Notes: generated by a model not told the origin, from the sequence alone. DNA of 64,000 nt from Lagopus muta (GCF_023343835.1 NC_064437.1:52340972-52404971); one strand, 5' to 3'; positions 38,633 through 52,982 are shown, counted from the first letter of the stretch. Numbers and translations: made by a program.

Positions 38633-40059
38633 CTGGGTGGGTGTGTGTATTAGTCAAAAGTTTCTCTAACATTAAACTTGAAATCAGTTTAGATAGGAGC
38701 TGTGATTTTCTGTGATGGTTCTTAAAGCTACATATAGCTAAAGTTAAAAGATGACATTGTAGTTTCAGCTGTTATCTTAACTGTGATCATTTCTTCTGCT
38801 CAGGAAATGTAAGCAAATGTCACTTTTTTTTCCCTAAAGTGAATGCAATTGCTTGGAGAATGCTGGTCAGTACACTGCATATCTCTTCTGTAATCTGTAC
38901 GTTAAAGCAAAGTCTAAAAACTGTTACATAAAATTTTTCCAGTAGCGGCTGAATGCGTTTTAGATGCTGTTAAATGTCAGTTGGCAATATAATGTGCATT
39001 CTACTGCATGAGTGATCACCGGAGGCAATGTCTTTCACCAACAGTCTAAAAATGGTTGTGGCAATAAGATAAAGCTGATACTTACACATGTAGGTCTGGA
39101 GACAGAGCCCCTTTTATTTATATGTGGAAACAAATGGTCTCAGAGCATGTGGATACTTCAGAAAAACAAATGTGAGGGCAGAGGAAACCCTTTCCCAACT
39201 CTTGCAATGAGACCGGGTCTGTTCATGTTGGAGAAATAAACCTATAACATATGCCAGTGAAATTGCTTTTGATTTTTTATACAGTAAAAAAAGAGGTACA
39301 TATCTTTCAGAATGTAGACATTTTTGCAGCAGGTTCCACCAGCAGACAAAGACTGGAATGGATTCGTTATCTAAGGTCTATGGAAAATGAAAAGTCTTTT
39401 AAATTGCGAGTAAAGTACCACAGCGTTTTAGAGAGCAAGTAATGGTACTGAGTCAACCACTGTTTGTGATAACTCCACAGTGACATTAGATGGAGGAAAA
39501 AACACTGACAATTCTATGGCATTTTCCATAACATTGTTCACATGTACATTTAGTCACCATAGGGCTGAGTAGGAATAACAAAGCATCTTGCAAACAAACA
39601 AACAAAAAAAAAAACCGAAAGATTTGCAATTACCCAAATTGTGGCAGTCTTAAGTAGAAGAAAAGAGAGAGAAAAGTTAAAAGTAGTGAAGAAGAAAGAC
39701 ATAAGGTGCAAGGATGACAAGACAGCACAGCACTATAAGGTAGTGGTTTCAGGACACCACCATCACAACTAACTTAAAGAGCATTTGTTTTAGGAGAAGA
39801 AGTAAATGACTTATCACCTACAATATTTTTAGTAGGAACTGAGATGCATATGCCTCATATGAGATCTCCTCTAGAAAAGTCAAACATTCTCATCACCTAT
39901 GTTTAAGATTGTTTGTTTTGCCTGATAGAATGGGAGGATAGTATTGCTGCCTACAAATACAGCAATAATCATGCTGTAATAGTGATGGGTAAAGACAAGA
40001 GGAGGGGAGAGTGGTGCAGTATCAGACAATGCCTGTATAGCAGTAAATAGGAGTAACGG

Positions 40060-40218
40060 CAATGGGTAGTCTCTGCCCTTGGTGGTGCAGTCACCATCCC
40101 TGGCGGAGTTCAAGAAAAGGGTAGGTGTTGCACTGAGTGACATGGCCTGGTGTGGTCAGAGGCATGGGCTGATGGCTGGACTAGTCATCCTTCCTACTTT
40201 AATGATTCCGTGATTCTA
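40060..40218 (+). mobile_element. CR1 3' fragment
   Basis: The plus strand contains GGTGGTGCAGTCACCATCCC, a TTCAAGAAAAGGGTAGGTGT run, CACTGAGTGACATGG and a final AATGATTCCGTGATTCT. This is the recognisable 3' part of a plus-strand CR1. A chance minus-strand reading frame overlaps it and is not a gene. Confidence 0.85.
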
Positions 40219-43200
40219 AGAGAAATTCTGGAACAGCTTCCTGAAAGGTCAGTTGGAGACTGAACTAACCATTTTTAGGATTGAATTTCATTCATTTTCT
40301 GTGAGATGACTTCCATAGTGGTTTGGTTGCCTATTTAATTATCCAAGAATTGCATTCTCTTCACTTCCTGTGGTTTGATTATTGGCCCAAATTTTACTTG
40401 GCTGAACATAGGTGAAATGAACTCCTTACTCCCTTCTTTATGTATATATAATTTTACCACCATATCAGTGGTAGGAAAACTATACTGTAATTGGTTGTGG
40501 GCAGGCAACAGTCCCTCAGATCAGTGGGACTCCATGGGATGTAAATATCTGCTTACACAGATTAAAGTGTCACACAGGATTACAGATTACAGTCTCTGAC
40601 ATGTTTAAAGAGGGGGGGAGGAGAAGCACACAACTTATCCTGCACTTCCACAGAATTAGTGAGGTTAATGCTTGGCTTCCACAAACAGTAATTCGTCATT
40701 TTTCATTGTGAATGAATAGGTTCTATATGATTAATGAAGTCTACAGATGACCTGTGATGCATGTTACATAACACAATTTCTGGTACGTTCCCAATGATTG
40801 GCAAAATCAATCATTGTACTTATGCTTCATTGCTGCTAATAGTTTTACAGCCACCTTGAAAAATTTATGAAGTAGTGAGAGATAACTTTACAGCTTGGTA
40901 GAGCACTTTAATAATTAAGGAATAAATATTTAGCCATGCCCTTCAAATTGCAATGTTTTTCCTTTAGTACATTTATTTGTACGCCGCCTCTGTATATAAT
41001 TCATATAGCCCAGGTTTTGCACTTTCTCCTAACTTTCTGGAAGACAATACAGCCAGGAATGAGAGTGACATTTCAGGAAGCATACTGCATACCTTAACCA
41101 TGAAAAAGCTATTTTTTAACAAATTCTAAAAAAAAATAAAAGAAAAATGAATCCCATCATTTAAATTGATTCTTTTGAGCTTTTTATCTGACTAGATATG
41201 TTACTTTCTGATTATACAAATAACAGTAGGCATCTAACAAGCAATCAAACGTAACATTGCGGCAAATATTTCTTCATAAGTTTGCAGCAATACAGAGGTA
41301 ATCTATTACCTTCTAATAATTGAGATTAGTTTTCACTAAAATCCATAATTATCTCACCAATATATTCAAAACTGAGATTTAATTTAAAAAAATGACACAC
41401 AAACAAACAAGCAAAGCTCTATAAGTATGTTTTTTAACTGTGAAAGATGCTTACGATCAAAACAAATTACTTGCATCCAGGAGGTTGTTGCAGTTTGTTT
41501 TGTGTGTATGTTTTAAGGCTGTCTTTTACTTGTGCCCATATATCATCAAATCAGACTAAATTTCTAGCTTGGATGCTTCACTAACTAAGAACTCTTTCTC
41601 TTTTATACTGAAACAACCAGTTATTCTTCTTCGGACTTCAGGAAAAAAGAAGTAAGCTGCAGGGGAAAAAGACAAAATCTACATGGAATGGAATGGAATA
41701 TTTTGAAAAAAAGACCAGATGCTTCATTGGCGACATTCAGCAGTTAATATTCATTTCTGTATGAAGTACATCAGTCACTGACTTAAATAGTTACATCAGT
41801 TTGACATTTATGACACTGCAGCATTAAAAAGACAAGTTTTGATGCTCAACTCACTACTCCACATAATCACAATGACCCAAACAGCACCAGATTTGACAGC
41901 TTTCCCCCCTGTCTCATGTGTTACCAGGCCTCTCTAAGTGGATTTTCAAGTTGATAAACCCAGCTGTCTCTTATGATTACTTATTTTTCTTTATTTCACT
42001 GTTGTTTCATGTCTGAAATTTCTCCATGCATTTCTCTAGCAGATTGAGTCAAATGACAAAGATTGTGATTTAGGTACCTGGGGTGTCCACAGAAACAACA
42101 TTTATTTTGTGCTGTTTTCCCTTCATTAGTTCATTAGATATTATTGATGTTTCGTGTCTATTCCGTTGCCAGTTATGACTGAGAACATTCATTTAATCCA
42201 AAAGCTGTTCTTTAGATTAAACACCCTTGGATATCCTTGGGATAGTTCTCTGCAAGTACCTTTGGTTGACAGATTGTATTTCAGCATAGATTTTTGTCGA
42301 TCGCTTTTTCACCTGGATCTATGCTTTTCAAATTGAAGTTCAGAAGAGGAAAGTTTGTTTGAGAGAGAAAGCACATGGATCACACTGAGCAGTATGTTGT
42401 ATATGAACTGAACACATAATGGAGGTTTTGTCCTTCTGAGGTTTGGACTTTAAACAAAATCAGCATGAGATTAATAGACTTACTGTGTGAGTGCAATAAA
42501 CCAAGAAGAATAGCTTAATAATACCTACCCAAAAATAAATAAAAATAAAAGGCTTTGGTTTTTAAGTTTTGGTTACTTCAGTGATTTTCAAGAGGATGCC
42601 AAGTTTTCTTCTAGCCTTCCCCTGTGAACCTCTTTGTCTAAGCCCCATCAACTGGCTGATGTGTCCGTGATATCTGGTATAGCACTTTCAGTCAGAGAGA
42701 GCATGTCCTCACCAGTTCTCCAGCTGAATGTAAAGCAGTTCCACATGGTTCGAGGTAATGGGGAGAAAGAATAAAAAGGTAAGAATTAAATAAGGAAAAT
42801 TTCTGAAATTGTAACAATATTCTGAAGGAATATGTGGCATAATGGATAGGTAATGGTTTCTTTCCTCTCTCTGAACTACCCATTTTATTAGTTTAATGCA
42901 GTGCTTTTTCGACATTTTTTTTAAAACTTAGTGAGAAACTTCTATGAAAATTCTCACCATTAGAAAGTGAGGAGCTAGAGAGTCATTAGAGGCCAGCATC
43001 TCTTCCCAACAATTTGCAACCAGTTCCTGGAGCCATTTTCAACAATTTTTGTAGTAATGTCTGCTGCAGAGTACATAACAGAGACAAAAAAAAAAGTACA
43101 AAAGTTAACACTGACAAACCTATAGATCAATCTTCATTAATCAGCAGCACAAATGGGCAAAATTCTAATTGCCATCATCACTAATTTGCAAAATATTAGG

Positions 43201-43672
43201 GCTCTTGGAATCTATTCTTACAATATGCTATTGTAAATGATGTGCGTCACAAAGAGCAAAAGAATCATTTGGCACTGACTGAGGAAACTGATTCCCAGTT
43301 GACAGGGGTGTGGATGTATGCCCCTTCTGTGCATGAAAATATCCTGAAGAGTGGCACATACGTAGGAGGAAGCTGAGGTAGACATACAATAAAGAATTTT
43401 ATTGCAACGGTTGAACATTGTGGTTAAACTGTAGTGTAATTGTATGTAATTTTGTTTAAGAGCTTGGTCTCTGGTGTCCTGTGAATACGTGAGAGTCTCA
43501 GTTCTCATCTGAACAACAGTGCCTTGTGCAAGTCTGTCTGGGGTGAAGTTTGAAATTCTGAAAGCACTGAGAAAGACTGAGTTAATTACTGCAATCATAG
43601 GACAAAATTTTGAAAGACGTGTTGAAGTATCATAACCTTAGACTCATCATCATGACTCTGATTAGTTCTGAT

Positions 43673-43850
43673 TATCATAGAATGGCTTGGGTGGGAGAGG
43701 ATCTTAAGGTTTTCTAGTTGAACACTCCTGTCATGTGCAGGGTTGCCACCCACTAGATCCCATCTCTGCATGTCCCTGCAATGTCCCAATATCCCTGTAT
43801 TCCTTCCAGGCCACCCATCCCTGCTTCCACTACTTTAGGTCTGAAAAGAC
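43673..43850 (-). mobile_element. CR1 3' fragment
   Basis: On the plus strand, ATCATAGAATGGCTTGGGTG, AGGATCTTAAGG and a GGGTTGCCACCCACTAGATC block represent a minus-strand CR1 tail. Only one terminal octamer is recognisable. Confidence 0.8.
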
Positions 43851-46611
43851 AGGGTGAATCAAATCCATAACAGCTGACATAGAACTGCAGGAACTGGCTT
43901 TCTGCCTATGATAATCTTCAATTCTGATGAAAAAAAATATACATATATAACCTTTACTGTGAATCAACACAGATTAGATTTTATTCCCTGGGATAAGATG
44001 TAATAAATCTCAAAGGATACCTATTCTGTTCTGGAGGGCTTGCTGGGTAATATAAGAAACTTGCTTTTACATTTCAAATCTTTCTTTTTATTTTTATGGG
44101 AACCATAACACAGCTATGGTAATGCAAAAATGCCACTTCCTCAGAGAGAGAAAGAACTGAGAAAAAGTAAATTGTCAGGCAAGATGCTGTTTCTGGCAAT
44201 TATCCCTCACTGGGGAACTTTGCAGTTCCTTTTTTCACCTAACAATAAGTTACAAGGTTAATTTGGTTGTTAGGATAGAAATGCTGCTTTCTGCCTGGGT
44301 ATCCAATGTGCCTTCTTTTCCCTGATGGGACTTTAGTTGATGTCTCCTTTTCTTGGATTTTGTTTTCTTTTGAATTCTATGTTTGCAGCAAAAGAGAGCG
44401 TGAGTAATGCACTGAAAGGGAATTACAGTATTTTATGAATCATTAAATGGGAATGGCAGATATGGAGGTTTATTTTCTGAGATAGCAAATGCCTCAGACA
44501 ATAAATATTTATGATTAGATTAAGTTGCAACAAATCAAGAAAAAAACAGTTGAAATGACCTTCTGTCCATTTCTTGTAAGTGAAGATACCTTGTCTTGGT
44601 TTAGCCTGCATGTTCTTCCTGAACATATGAGTGAGGAAAACACAAGTACCTTAGAAGAGTCACAGGTCACAAAAGTAATTGGATGAAGCCAAAGTCGTGC
44701 TTTGTTTCACAACCATATTGACTTGGAACATCAGATCTGAGCTAAGGAGAATAGCTTTTGCTCACCTACAACTCTCTCTACGCACTCTTGAGAGCACTGT
44801 TGAGGATCATTGCATAACTATTTCATTTCTGAATGCTCATTTGACTGGTCATTGTAAACTAAGACATCAATTTTGGCTCAGGAAAAAAAACCTTCACTGT
44901 GGATGCATTGTAAGTACAGTAAGATTAAATTTTATGATCAATTTAATGAAGATGTTTTTAAAGCATACCTTTTCTATGATGACATAAAGAAAAACTTTCA
45001 AAAATCAAATACAACCAAAAATTGGTATAGAATTTACAAATCTATATGACTTAAATAAAACAGGATTTGTTCATAGTATTATTTAATTCTCACAACCTTA
45101 GTAGAATAAAAAACAAAAACCCTGACATGCATGCACGTGGTTCTCCATTTGGTGCTTTCTGCACTGGTTATTCAGTCTGTTATTCTGTAGTTAGAACTGA
45201 TCATTCAAATTCTTTTCTTACAACTTCTGCTAATACTCCTTTAATGATCACTCTGTGAAAAACCCAGGTGGGTAATTTGAATAAGAGGAATGGCAAAGAG
45301 TGCAAAGTTAATGGTGAAAAAGCTACAAAGAAAAATAGGATTTTGCACAAGAAAGAATAATATAAAGAGATTCTGCAGCAGATCCAGTGCTAATAAAAAC
45401 GTGCCACCTGAAAGGGGGTCCCAATGGCATCTTTTCTGAGTATTAAGAACAGGCCATGGTATCCGGAATTTTGTTGCCAGATATCAGAGAGTGGGAGGTA
45501 GAAAAACATGAGGTTTACTCTCCTTCAACTTTGCTACATGAGGAATTTGACAATGAAAAGACAAATTATTCCTAAATACCCACAAAGTCTAGATCACTGT
45601 GCAATTATCTCTGACACTTCCAAATATCTCCTGAAATACAAATTTTCTCTTTTAGATTTGATTGATGACTCAAGCCCAAATTAACCTTCTGATTAAGCAT
45701 CAAACCAGATGATGCACTCAGCAATTTGTTTAGCTTTTTATTAATTGAAACCCACCCAGACTGCAAATGAAACAAAGATTATAGGATGCAAAAACTTCCA
45801 CTAATAGAAAATTATGAAGGCCCAAAAATGATTTTTGAATGATAGTTATGAAGAATCTGAATGAACTTTCATGTCAGAGTTTTGGATCTGGTTTTCTATG
45901 CCCTGTAAATTAAATTGTCTGAACTACCCTTATTCATCTGAACTATGTTTCCTAAATGAAATGTATCATTGGCACACTGGTACCAAGAACAAAATCTGCT
46001 CTTCAGTCTCTCCCTATAATCCATTATTATTACTGTTCTGCTATATTTTTAGTATGCAACAAAATTAGTAAGGAAGTTTAAGAATGCATACAATGAAGTG
46101 ACAACCATGCTTGAGCAATTTGGAGGCAGTTGGAAAGCAACAATCTCATTTGCAGGCTCATCATTACCTCCATCCTTAAGTCAGAACTTCACTAAGGACA
46201 CGATTGAGAGAGGGAGCAGTGAGATGGGAGTGCTCTCATCTCCCACTGGCATCTTCCAGTTGAGAGCTCTGCTCATTGGGATCAGGTTGACAAATAAACT
46301 TACATGATTTGGAAATGTTGTCAGTGGGGAGAACAAGTAGTTCAATGAGATTAATAAATATTTCACGCTGTCATTTAGAGCTAAGCATGAAAGATGTTGA
46401 TTGTGCTGATACTAGTTTTCAGTCTCATAATGATTAATTATATACACAACTTACTGGAGTTGCTAATAGCATGTTTATAGTAAATGCTGATTTTTCAGGA
46501 TTGCCACCTGAAATTTAGGTTTAGAACAACTTTCAATAACTTTAATAGCAGTTTTGAGGAAGAAGCAAATAAAGGATCAAGAGATTTAAGTTTCCCTTCT
46601 CCTACTCACTG

Positions 46612-47225
46612 AGAAGGCTGCTAGGTTGGTTAAGTAGGATTTGCCTTTGGTGAAGCCGTACTGTTTCTCCTATGTCACCTCCTTGCCTTCTATGTGCCTT
46701 ACCATATCTTCTAGGAGGATCTGTTCCATGGTCTTACCCAGCAGAGAGGTGAGACAGACAGGTTGATAGTTCCCTTTTTAACCTTTTTAAAAGTGGGTAT
46801 GATGTTACCTTTCTTCCAGTCACCAGGGACTTCACCTGACTGCCACTTTTCAAATATCATAGAGAGTGGCTTTTCGACTATGCCATCCAGTACCCTTAGG
46901 ATCTGGGATACATCTCATTGGACCCATAGACTTGTAGATGTTCAGGTTCCTCAGATGGTCACGAACCTGATCTTCACTTACAGTGGGAGGGACACTGCAT
47001 CCTCAGTCCCCTCCTACCAAACCAAATGTTTGAGAGCTGTGTGCTAAGCAGTTATCAGGGAAGACTGGGGCAAAAAATTTGCTAAGCACCTCAGCCTTTT
47101 CCTTGTCTGTTGTTACCAGCCTGCCTGGGTCACTCACTTGGGGGGGTATGCCCTCCTGGACTTTCCATTTCTGGTTGAGATAACCGTAGAAGCCTTTCTT
47201 GTTCTTTTTGGCACCCCTAGGTTAC
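46612..47225 (-). mobile_element. Internal CR1 fragment (first half of reverse transcriptase)
   Basis: This block aligns by eye with 33.93-34.55 kb of the better CR1 in this window. Shared runs on the plus strand include CTTTGGTGAAGCCGT, AGGAGGATCTGTTCCATG and CACCTGAC-GCCA-TTCTCAAAT-like sequence, ending near a CGTAGAAGCCTTTCTTGTTC stretch. Neither element end is present. Small indels break the frame. Confidence 0.88.
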
Positions 47226-48305
47226 CTCAGAAAACCTCAGAACGTTTCTTTTGTCTGTTACATTAACTAACTTAAAAAAAAAAAAATGCTGTACATATAA
47301 TTAAAGTGAATAAAAAGTTTTAAAAGTGATTGTTACAGGAACAATTCCTGGATCTCCCCTCTAATAGAATAGCAGCCATTAATATATCTACATGCTGAAC
47401 TCTGTCTCTGCTAAGTCATATACCAAGCCAGGAAATATTTGTTAAATTCCCTTACATTTACTCGTCTATATATTCTTGATTGAAGTGTCCCATGTTCTAA
47501 AATAGAAATAATTAATGAACCTGTTAGTTCCTCTGACCTTAATAATGTGTAACCAGAATTAATTATCACACTGAAGCATTTGGTGTAACTTGTCATTAAG
47601 TGATTATTGCAGAGCAAGAATGCAAAATCTCAGTGAATTAATCAGTGACCTATATTTTCTGGAGCTTCTGCTTAAATTTAGCCTTGGTCAGAATGACGAA
47701 AGATCTGTCCAATTGCATTCTTGTTAAATGTTCTCAACTGAATAAGTCTGGTTACTGTCATTCAGTGAATAAAGGAGTACTTTCTTCACAATGCTGTCAC
47801 ACATGGATTGGTATATTGATGGGGACTTTTAATTCACTCAGCTGTGCTCACACCACCATCACTCCAAACCCCTCATAGGATGCAGGACCCCGCTCTCCCC
47901 AAAGTAGTGAGAGCTTTTCCACTGAATACACTGGCAGTGAGTTTGAAACATAAATTATTCACCTACTTTTACTTCAGAGGGCTCAGCAATGGAAAAATGT
48001 TTCTCTGGGAGCAAACCCATTTGAATACTGTGCTAGACACCAGTAATTCAGCAGTTTAGAATCAATGGGTTGCAGCAATTTACTTGTACCATTCTGAATG
48101 CCCAGGAGGATGGAAAAAGTGATAACCTCATGGTAAGTGACGGTTTCCATCAACAAAAAAAAGGTTATGGTTATTTTGCGAGAGAAGTTTTTCCTCACCC
48201 ATATTTAAATTTACAACTTTGACATGAAAATAAGTTTTGTCAGAAAGAACAGGAAGATATTTTACAAAACACTGCACCAGAATAGTATTAATATTACAAA
48301 GCTAT

Positions 48306-48390
48306 ATAGAATCATAGAATGGTTTGGGTTGGAAGGGACCATTAAGATCATCTTGTTCCAACCCCCTGGCATGCTCTCCCACAGGAAATA
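48306..48390 (-). mobile_element. CR1 3' terminal fragment
   Basis: On the plus strand, AGAATCATAGAATGGTTTGG followed by GTTGGAAGGGACCATTAAGA and TTCCAACCCCCTGGCATG is a classical CR1 end in reverse. Only about 85 bases of the element remain. Confidence 0.9.
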
Positions 48391-48959
48391 TGAAAACCAA
48401 GATTCCATCACTGATAATGAAGTACACGTTGAAAACCAAACTGTAACATTTAAGTCAAGATAACCACTAATTTGTATCAAAAATTCTGAGAAAAGAATAA
48501 AAAGATATAGGAAGAATTAAACAGGTTGAGGCAGGCTATGTAAAGTGGAGACTACACAGCTTTATCTTAGAGATAAAATATATATTGCTTGGTTTTGACT
48601 TATCAAAACTGCGGAGTTGCAGAAAAAGAAAGGGCAAACATACAGGATAGATTTACATACAGACATCGTTGTGTTACATTATTTTTAATAGACAGCCTAG
48701 ATGCATGTGATCAAGAATAAAATGGTGAGGGCTAAGCAGAGAGGTTAAAGGTAAATATCAGAGATGCAAGAGAAGTGATTTTTCTGCATGTTTTAATTTT
48801 TGACTTTGAAGCTAGAAGGCATGTGAGGTGGGACTCATCTGACAAAGAGGAACAAGACCATTTTTTTCCAATAGATTTCCTAATTAAAGGGCTTTAAACC
48901 ACTTTTGTGGAGAGATGGTGATCGAAATCTAAAGAGAAACGAGAGATAAAAGGCAACCC

Positions 48960-49420
48960 AGGGAATAGACCAAAGGGGGAGGCTGTCACTAAGAGAGAAT
49001 CCTGGGTGAGGGCCAAGGAAGATTCCTACAGGGATGCTGCAGCAGGAAGATTGAGAAAAATGAGGCTGCTGAACAGAGCAGGGAACCTAGTGACAAAGGT
49101 TAGAGAAAAGGCTGAATTTCTCAGTGCCTTCTTTGTCTCAGTCTTTATTAACGAAGATGTCCCTCAGACCTTCCACAGCTCTAACAAGCCTGAAGCAAAG
49201 TCCAGAGGATGAATTATATTCACAGTAAGTGAAAATTGAGTTGCAGACCCCCTCAAACAAACAGCGCATGACACAGATCTACAGGTCTGTGTAGGATCCA
49301 TCCAGGGGTGTTGAGGGAGATGGCTGCCACCATAACTGAGTGGCTTTCTGTTGTCTTTGAGAGGTTGTGGCCATCTGGGAGATCCCTCTCATGCTATAGA
49401 AGGGCAAGAAGGAGAATCCA
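48960..49420 (+). mobile_element. Diverged CR1-type LINE fragment with an internal gap
   Basis: The plus strand reads RDAAAGRLRKMRLLNRAGNL, then TKVREKAEFLSAFFVSVF (49006-49212). This corresponds to the region just before the reverse transcriptase in CR1 ORF2 ([20 protein letters not shown]). Further on, IHPGVLREMAATITEW followed by LSVVFERLWPSG matches [20 protein letters not shown] of the better copy. The wording differs enough to suggest a different, older CR1 subfamily, with sequence lost between the two matches. Confidence 0.78.
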
Positions 49421-52400
49421 GAAAACCTCCAGCTTGCTATTACTTGTTCATTGTTGCCAAGCAAAAAGTTTATTTAAAATTTAATCAAAATAATTTTGCT
49501 TTTTTTTTAAATAATGGAGTTGAAATTAACTCAAAATTTTCTTTTTAATAGACAACAGATGAAAAACCTGTCACCAATTCAATTTTTAATTTCAGTAAAA
49601 CATTTCAATATTTTTCATACTAATGCAGAGTAAACATCCTGTGTTCATAGTCACAAGTACAATATTTATACATCTTGCATACTATTGTACTAATTGTTCA
49701 AAATAGTCAAACTACAAACTACAGATACTGAAAAGAAATCCTATAAAATGAAACAGTTGAGAAAGATGTTTGTCCCATCAGACTACAGTTTACATAAAAT
49801 AGATTTGGACTTTTTTCCCAGCCAGTCTGTTTCCTATTTTACTCCATACATGTGCTTTGTTGAAACAGCTGTATCTTTCAAGCACAATATGAACATCACA
49901 AATAATATTTATACAGCAATTTTCAGCTACTGTATAAACAGAAATAATCACTCTCTTATTTGCCTTTTTCTTTCTATATGAACGGCTCATTCTTTATTCT
50001 TAAAAGATGCAGTGACACTATGAAGTCCATAAGAGTGAAAGTTTAGATAATTAATTATGGAAGTTATAAAGTTTCTTACTTTCAATTATTAGTCTTGCAA
50101 GTAAACATATAAGAAGCCTCTCTTTCTTGTAATGAAAGTCATAAACCTTTTGTACTAGAACATAATTGCAAAAATAATGGCACCATCTACCACTGGAGTA
50201 CCTGGATCATAAGAGCAGCTGAGCTGCATCAGACTGAAGCTCTACCTCACACACCATCTTATCTTCAGTGGTGGTCACAAGGAGACGCTGAGGACGTGGT
50301 GCAAGTGCAGAGTGATGATTCTTTTTGTACATGTTGCCAACTATCATTTATCTATGTTTAGAGGTTTTTTGAGTTTGAAGTTGCATCAGTAGTATTCTTT
50401 TATAACTGTGTTAATTATCTTTTGAACCCATTAACAACTTTGCATTTACTAAGGAGGGTAACAATAAGTTCCAATTTTAAGTTTTGTATCATGAGAAACA
50501 GTCTTCCTTTGCCCATTTCAGATCTATTGCTTATCAGCTTGTAGTTTCTCAAATGTATCAACCCTTAGTCAGGACTTTCTCAAATTCCTTTTTTATATAA
50601 GCACAAATCAACTGAACACAGTGCAATGGAAGAAAAAGACCATCAAGGATTTCTAAACTGATAGGAACGATGTCTAGTTCAGAAGGACCCCTAAATGCAA
50701 GTGGCCAGAGGCTCTCAGAGGAAGGAGACCTATGTGCTGGCCCTGTCTTGCATTATTTTCTGGATATCTGCTTTCTCTAGGCAGTGTGAGAGAGTGCTAA
50801 ATGATATGGATGTTTGATTTGACCTAACGCAGCTGCTGTCATGTTCCTATACTTAAAGATAACCTGAAAGTGAATGCAGCCGGTCTCCAGTTCTATGAAA
50901 TGTGACAGTAAATTGTAGAGGCAGCTATAACTTCAAGTAAAAGCATGCTGTGGGACTGATAGTTATATTTGCTTAAAGTCTGCAAATATGATACACTTAG
51001 AGATGTCTGATCCTTTTTGCATCTATCCATCTCAGGCCTAATTCCACAGTCTCCCATTGTACTCTAACTTCTCCCAGGAACACGATGCTTTCACAGTTGT
51101 AGGAAAAGAATTTACTGTTGGGTTGGTGCCACATGGTGCTTGGAAAGATCCAGTTCTTAAACATCTGTTCTTTTAAAGTAATATTGGGCACATTTGTAGC
51201 TTAATGAGTATGATACAGCTGAAACTTGAGAGCGCATCCTGCAGACAGGTGCTAGAACTCACAATCCTTTAGGTTTCAAATCCTCATTAGAATAGGTGGA
51301 AACTATCTTAATAGGCTGGAAAGATACCCATGAGAGAAGATAGGTAATTAAAACTTGTGACCTTAATCCTGATTTATAACTATGCATATCAAAGACTTAT
51401 ATAAATATTAATTAAATCTCAGAAAACCTAATGAACATAATTATATCTGTTGTACAGATGGATGGAAGCTGTGTGCTCTAAGTAGGATGTATGTTACAAC
51501 TCCCAGCTGTTGCTTTTAATTTCAATGAAACTATAAAATCTTATTAAAAAAACCTAAGTCCAAGTCTGTCCTAGTGTATATATATATTTAGTTTTCTTAA
51601 TCAAAGGGTTACATGACAGTTCAGGGCTCGTTTTACTGAAACGTAGCAGGAAGATGCATTTATGACTTATTTTCAGAGGAAGGTAACTTACTACATTATA
51701 ATTAAATCAGTTCTCCCGCTTATGGGTAGAGAAAGGGATTAGATTCTAGGAGGGATTTATAATATCCCTGTTAATGATGTGTGTGATATGTCACTTGTGT
51801 ACACATCTATTTATTTGTGTAAACATTCATTTACTTGATTCAGCGCTTCTGTAGGCAAACATATGGCTCATCATGCGTACTTACAGTCCTGTTTGACTTA
51901 ATGAATTCACACAGATTTGATTCTCTCTGAACAAATAACTTGTGTGATGTGTCTAAGGAATGGCACATCTGCAATTGAGATTTGAAAATCACAGAACAGG
52001 ATGCAATGTTTCACCAGGAGTGCAGCTCAGGGACTCGGTCCAAAACCCAATGAAAGTGTCAGACATAGAAATACATCTTTATAAACTTCCTTTCATGACT
52101 TTTTTTCCCCCAATTTGAATAAATATTTCTGTTATCTGATGGAGAAACATGCAGCCTTTCTCAAATGATTTCAGCAATTGCTGTGCAAATATACTATCCC
52201 TTGTAGCTGCTTATCAGCAGCACACAAGTGCTGGCTACAGTATTATAATTTCACTGACAAGCATCTACTCCAGGCCACTGTAATGTATTTAAACAAAGCA
52301 TTTTTAAAACGCAGGGAACAAAACCTACCTCTGTTAAGTGCTCTATACACACATTTTGAATTTGATTCTTCAGTTTTACTGGAAAATGTTATTCCAAATA

Positions 52401-52982
52401 AACATTAAAAATATGCAGCCCCAGAACTGCTTCTCTTGATATTTTAGACCAATGAAGAAATTCAGGAGTAAAGATCTCTTTTTCATGTTATTCTGTACAA
52501 AACATTGTTGCTCTGTTCGTGTAATGCACTGCTACTTGTGGCTGAGTCTCTACAAGATATAGCCACGCACAGAGACACAAATACCTGTAGATGGGCATCA
52601 CACGCTGGTGAGGAACATACCAAGAAAGCACCTGCACCCTTAACAGCCTTTTAAAATAATGTCAGCTATCCGGTACATTGATGTTACGCAATGGGGTGAG
52701 AAAGGAGAGAATTATAAAAACCACTTAATGAGTTGTCCTTTTGTTGGACTTCGAAGAGTTATATTATTTCCTATTAAATGCATAATCGTGGTGATGTGCT
52801 TTTATCCCAAGTACGTAACAGGCCAGTACAGTTAAGGAAAGGAGCCAAGGTACAGCAGTGTGTCCCCATTAACGGGCAGTGCAGAAACAAAGGCAGCAGG
52901 TCTCAAGGAGCACACCTGCCCTGCAGTTTAAAAGTATCTCACGGACCAGATAATGCCCAGATTGGTAGCCTGGTGTGTTTCA

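Larger units (their letters stand above)
38633..46611. other. Intergenic or upstream region of the candidate gene
   Basis: It contains two CR1 tails and no convincing exon on either strand. Plus-strand frames at 39012-39239 and 39251-39442 look slightly protein-like but have no splice or domain support. No CpG island marks a promoter for the gene at 36.8-38.6 kb. Confidence 0.5.

Noticed and set aside
39811..39860. Possible upstream exon of the unknown gene (TCTCAG ... GTAG|GTGATAAG on the minus strand)
   Set aside because: The ending phase does not fit the next segment, and the fitting frame contains a stop.
43218..43598. 126-codon minus-strand frame
   Set aside because: No domain, no splice context and composition like the surroundings; within chance expectation for the window.
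50997..51191. 64-codon minus-strand frame with a protein-like feel (VRVQWETVELGLRWIDAKR)
   Set aside because: I found no good acceptor and donor pair in a matching phase, no second exon and no recognisable domain.
51185..51275. tRNA-like or mitochondrial-insert-like stretch (TTGTAGCTTAATGAG...)
   Set aside because: It recalls the start of a vertebrate mitochondrial tRNA, but the anticodon stem does not pair and no rRNA or other mitochondrial sequence follows.
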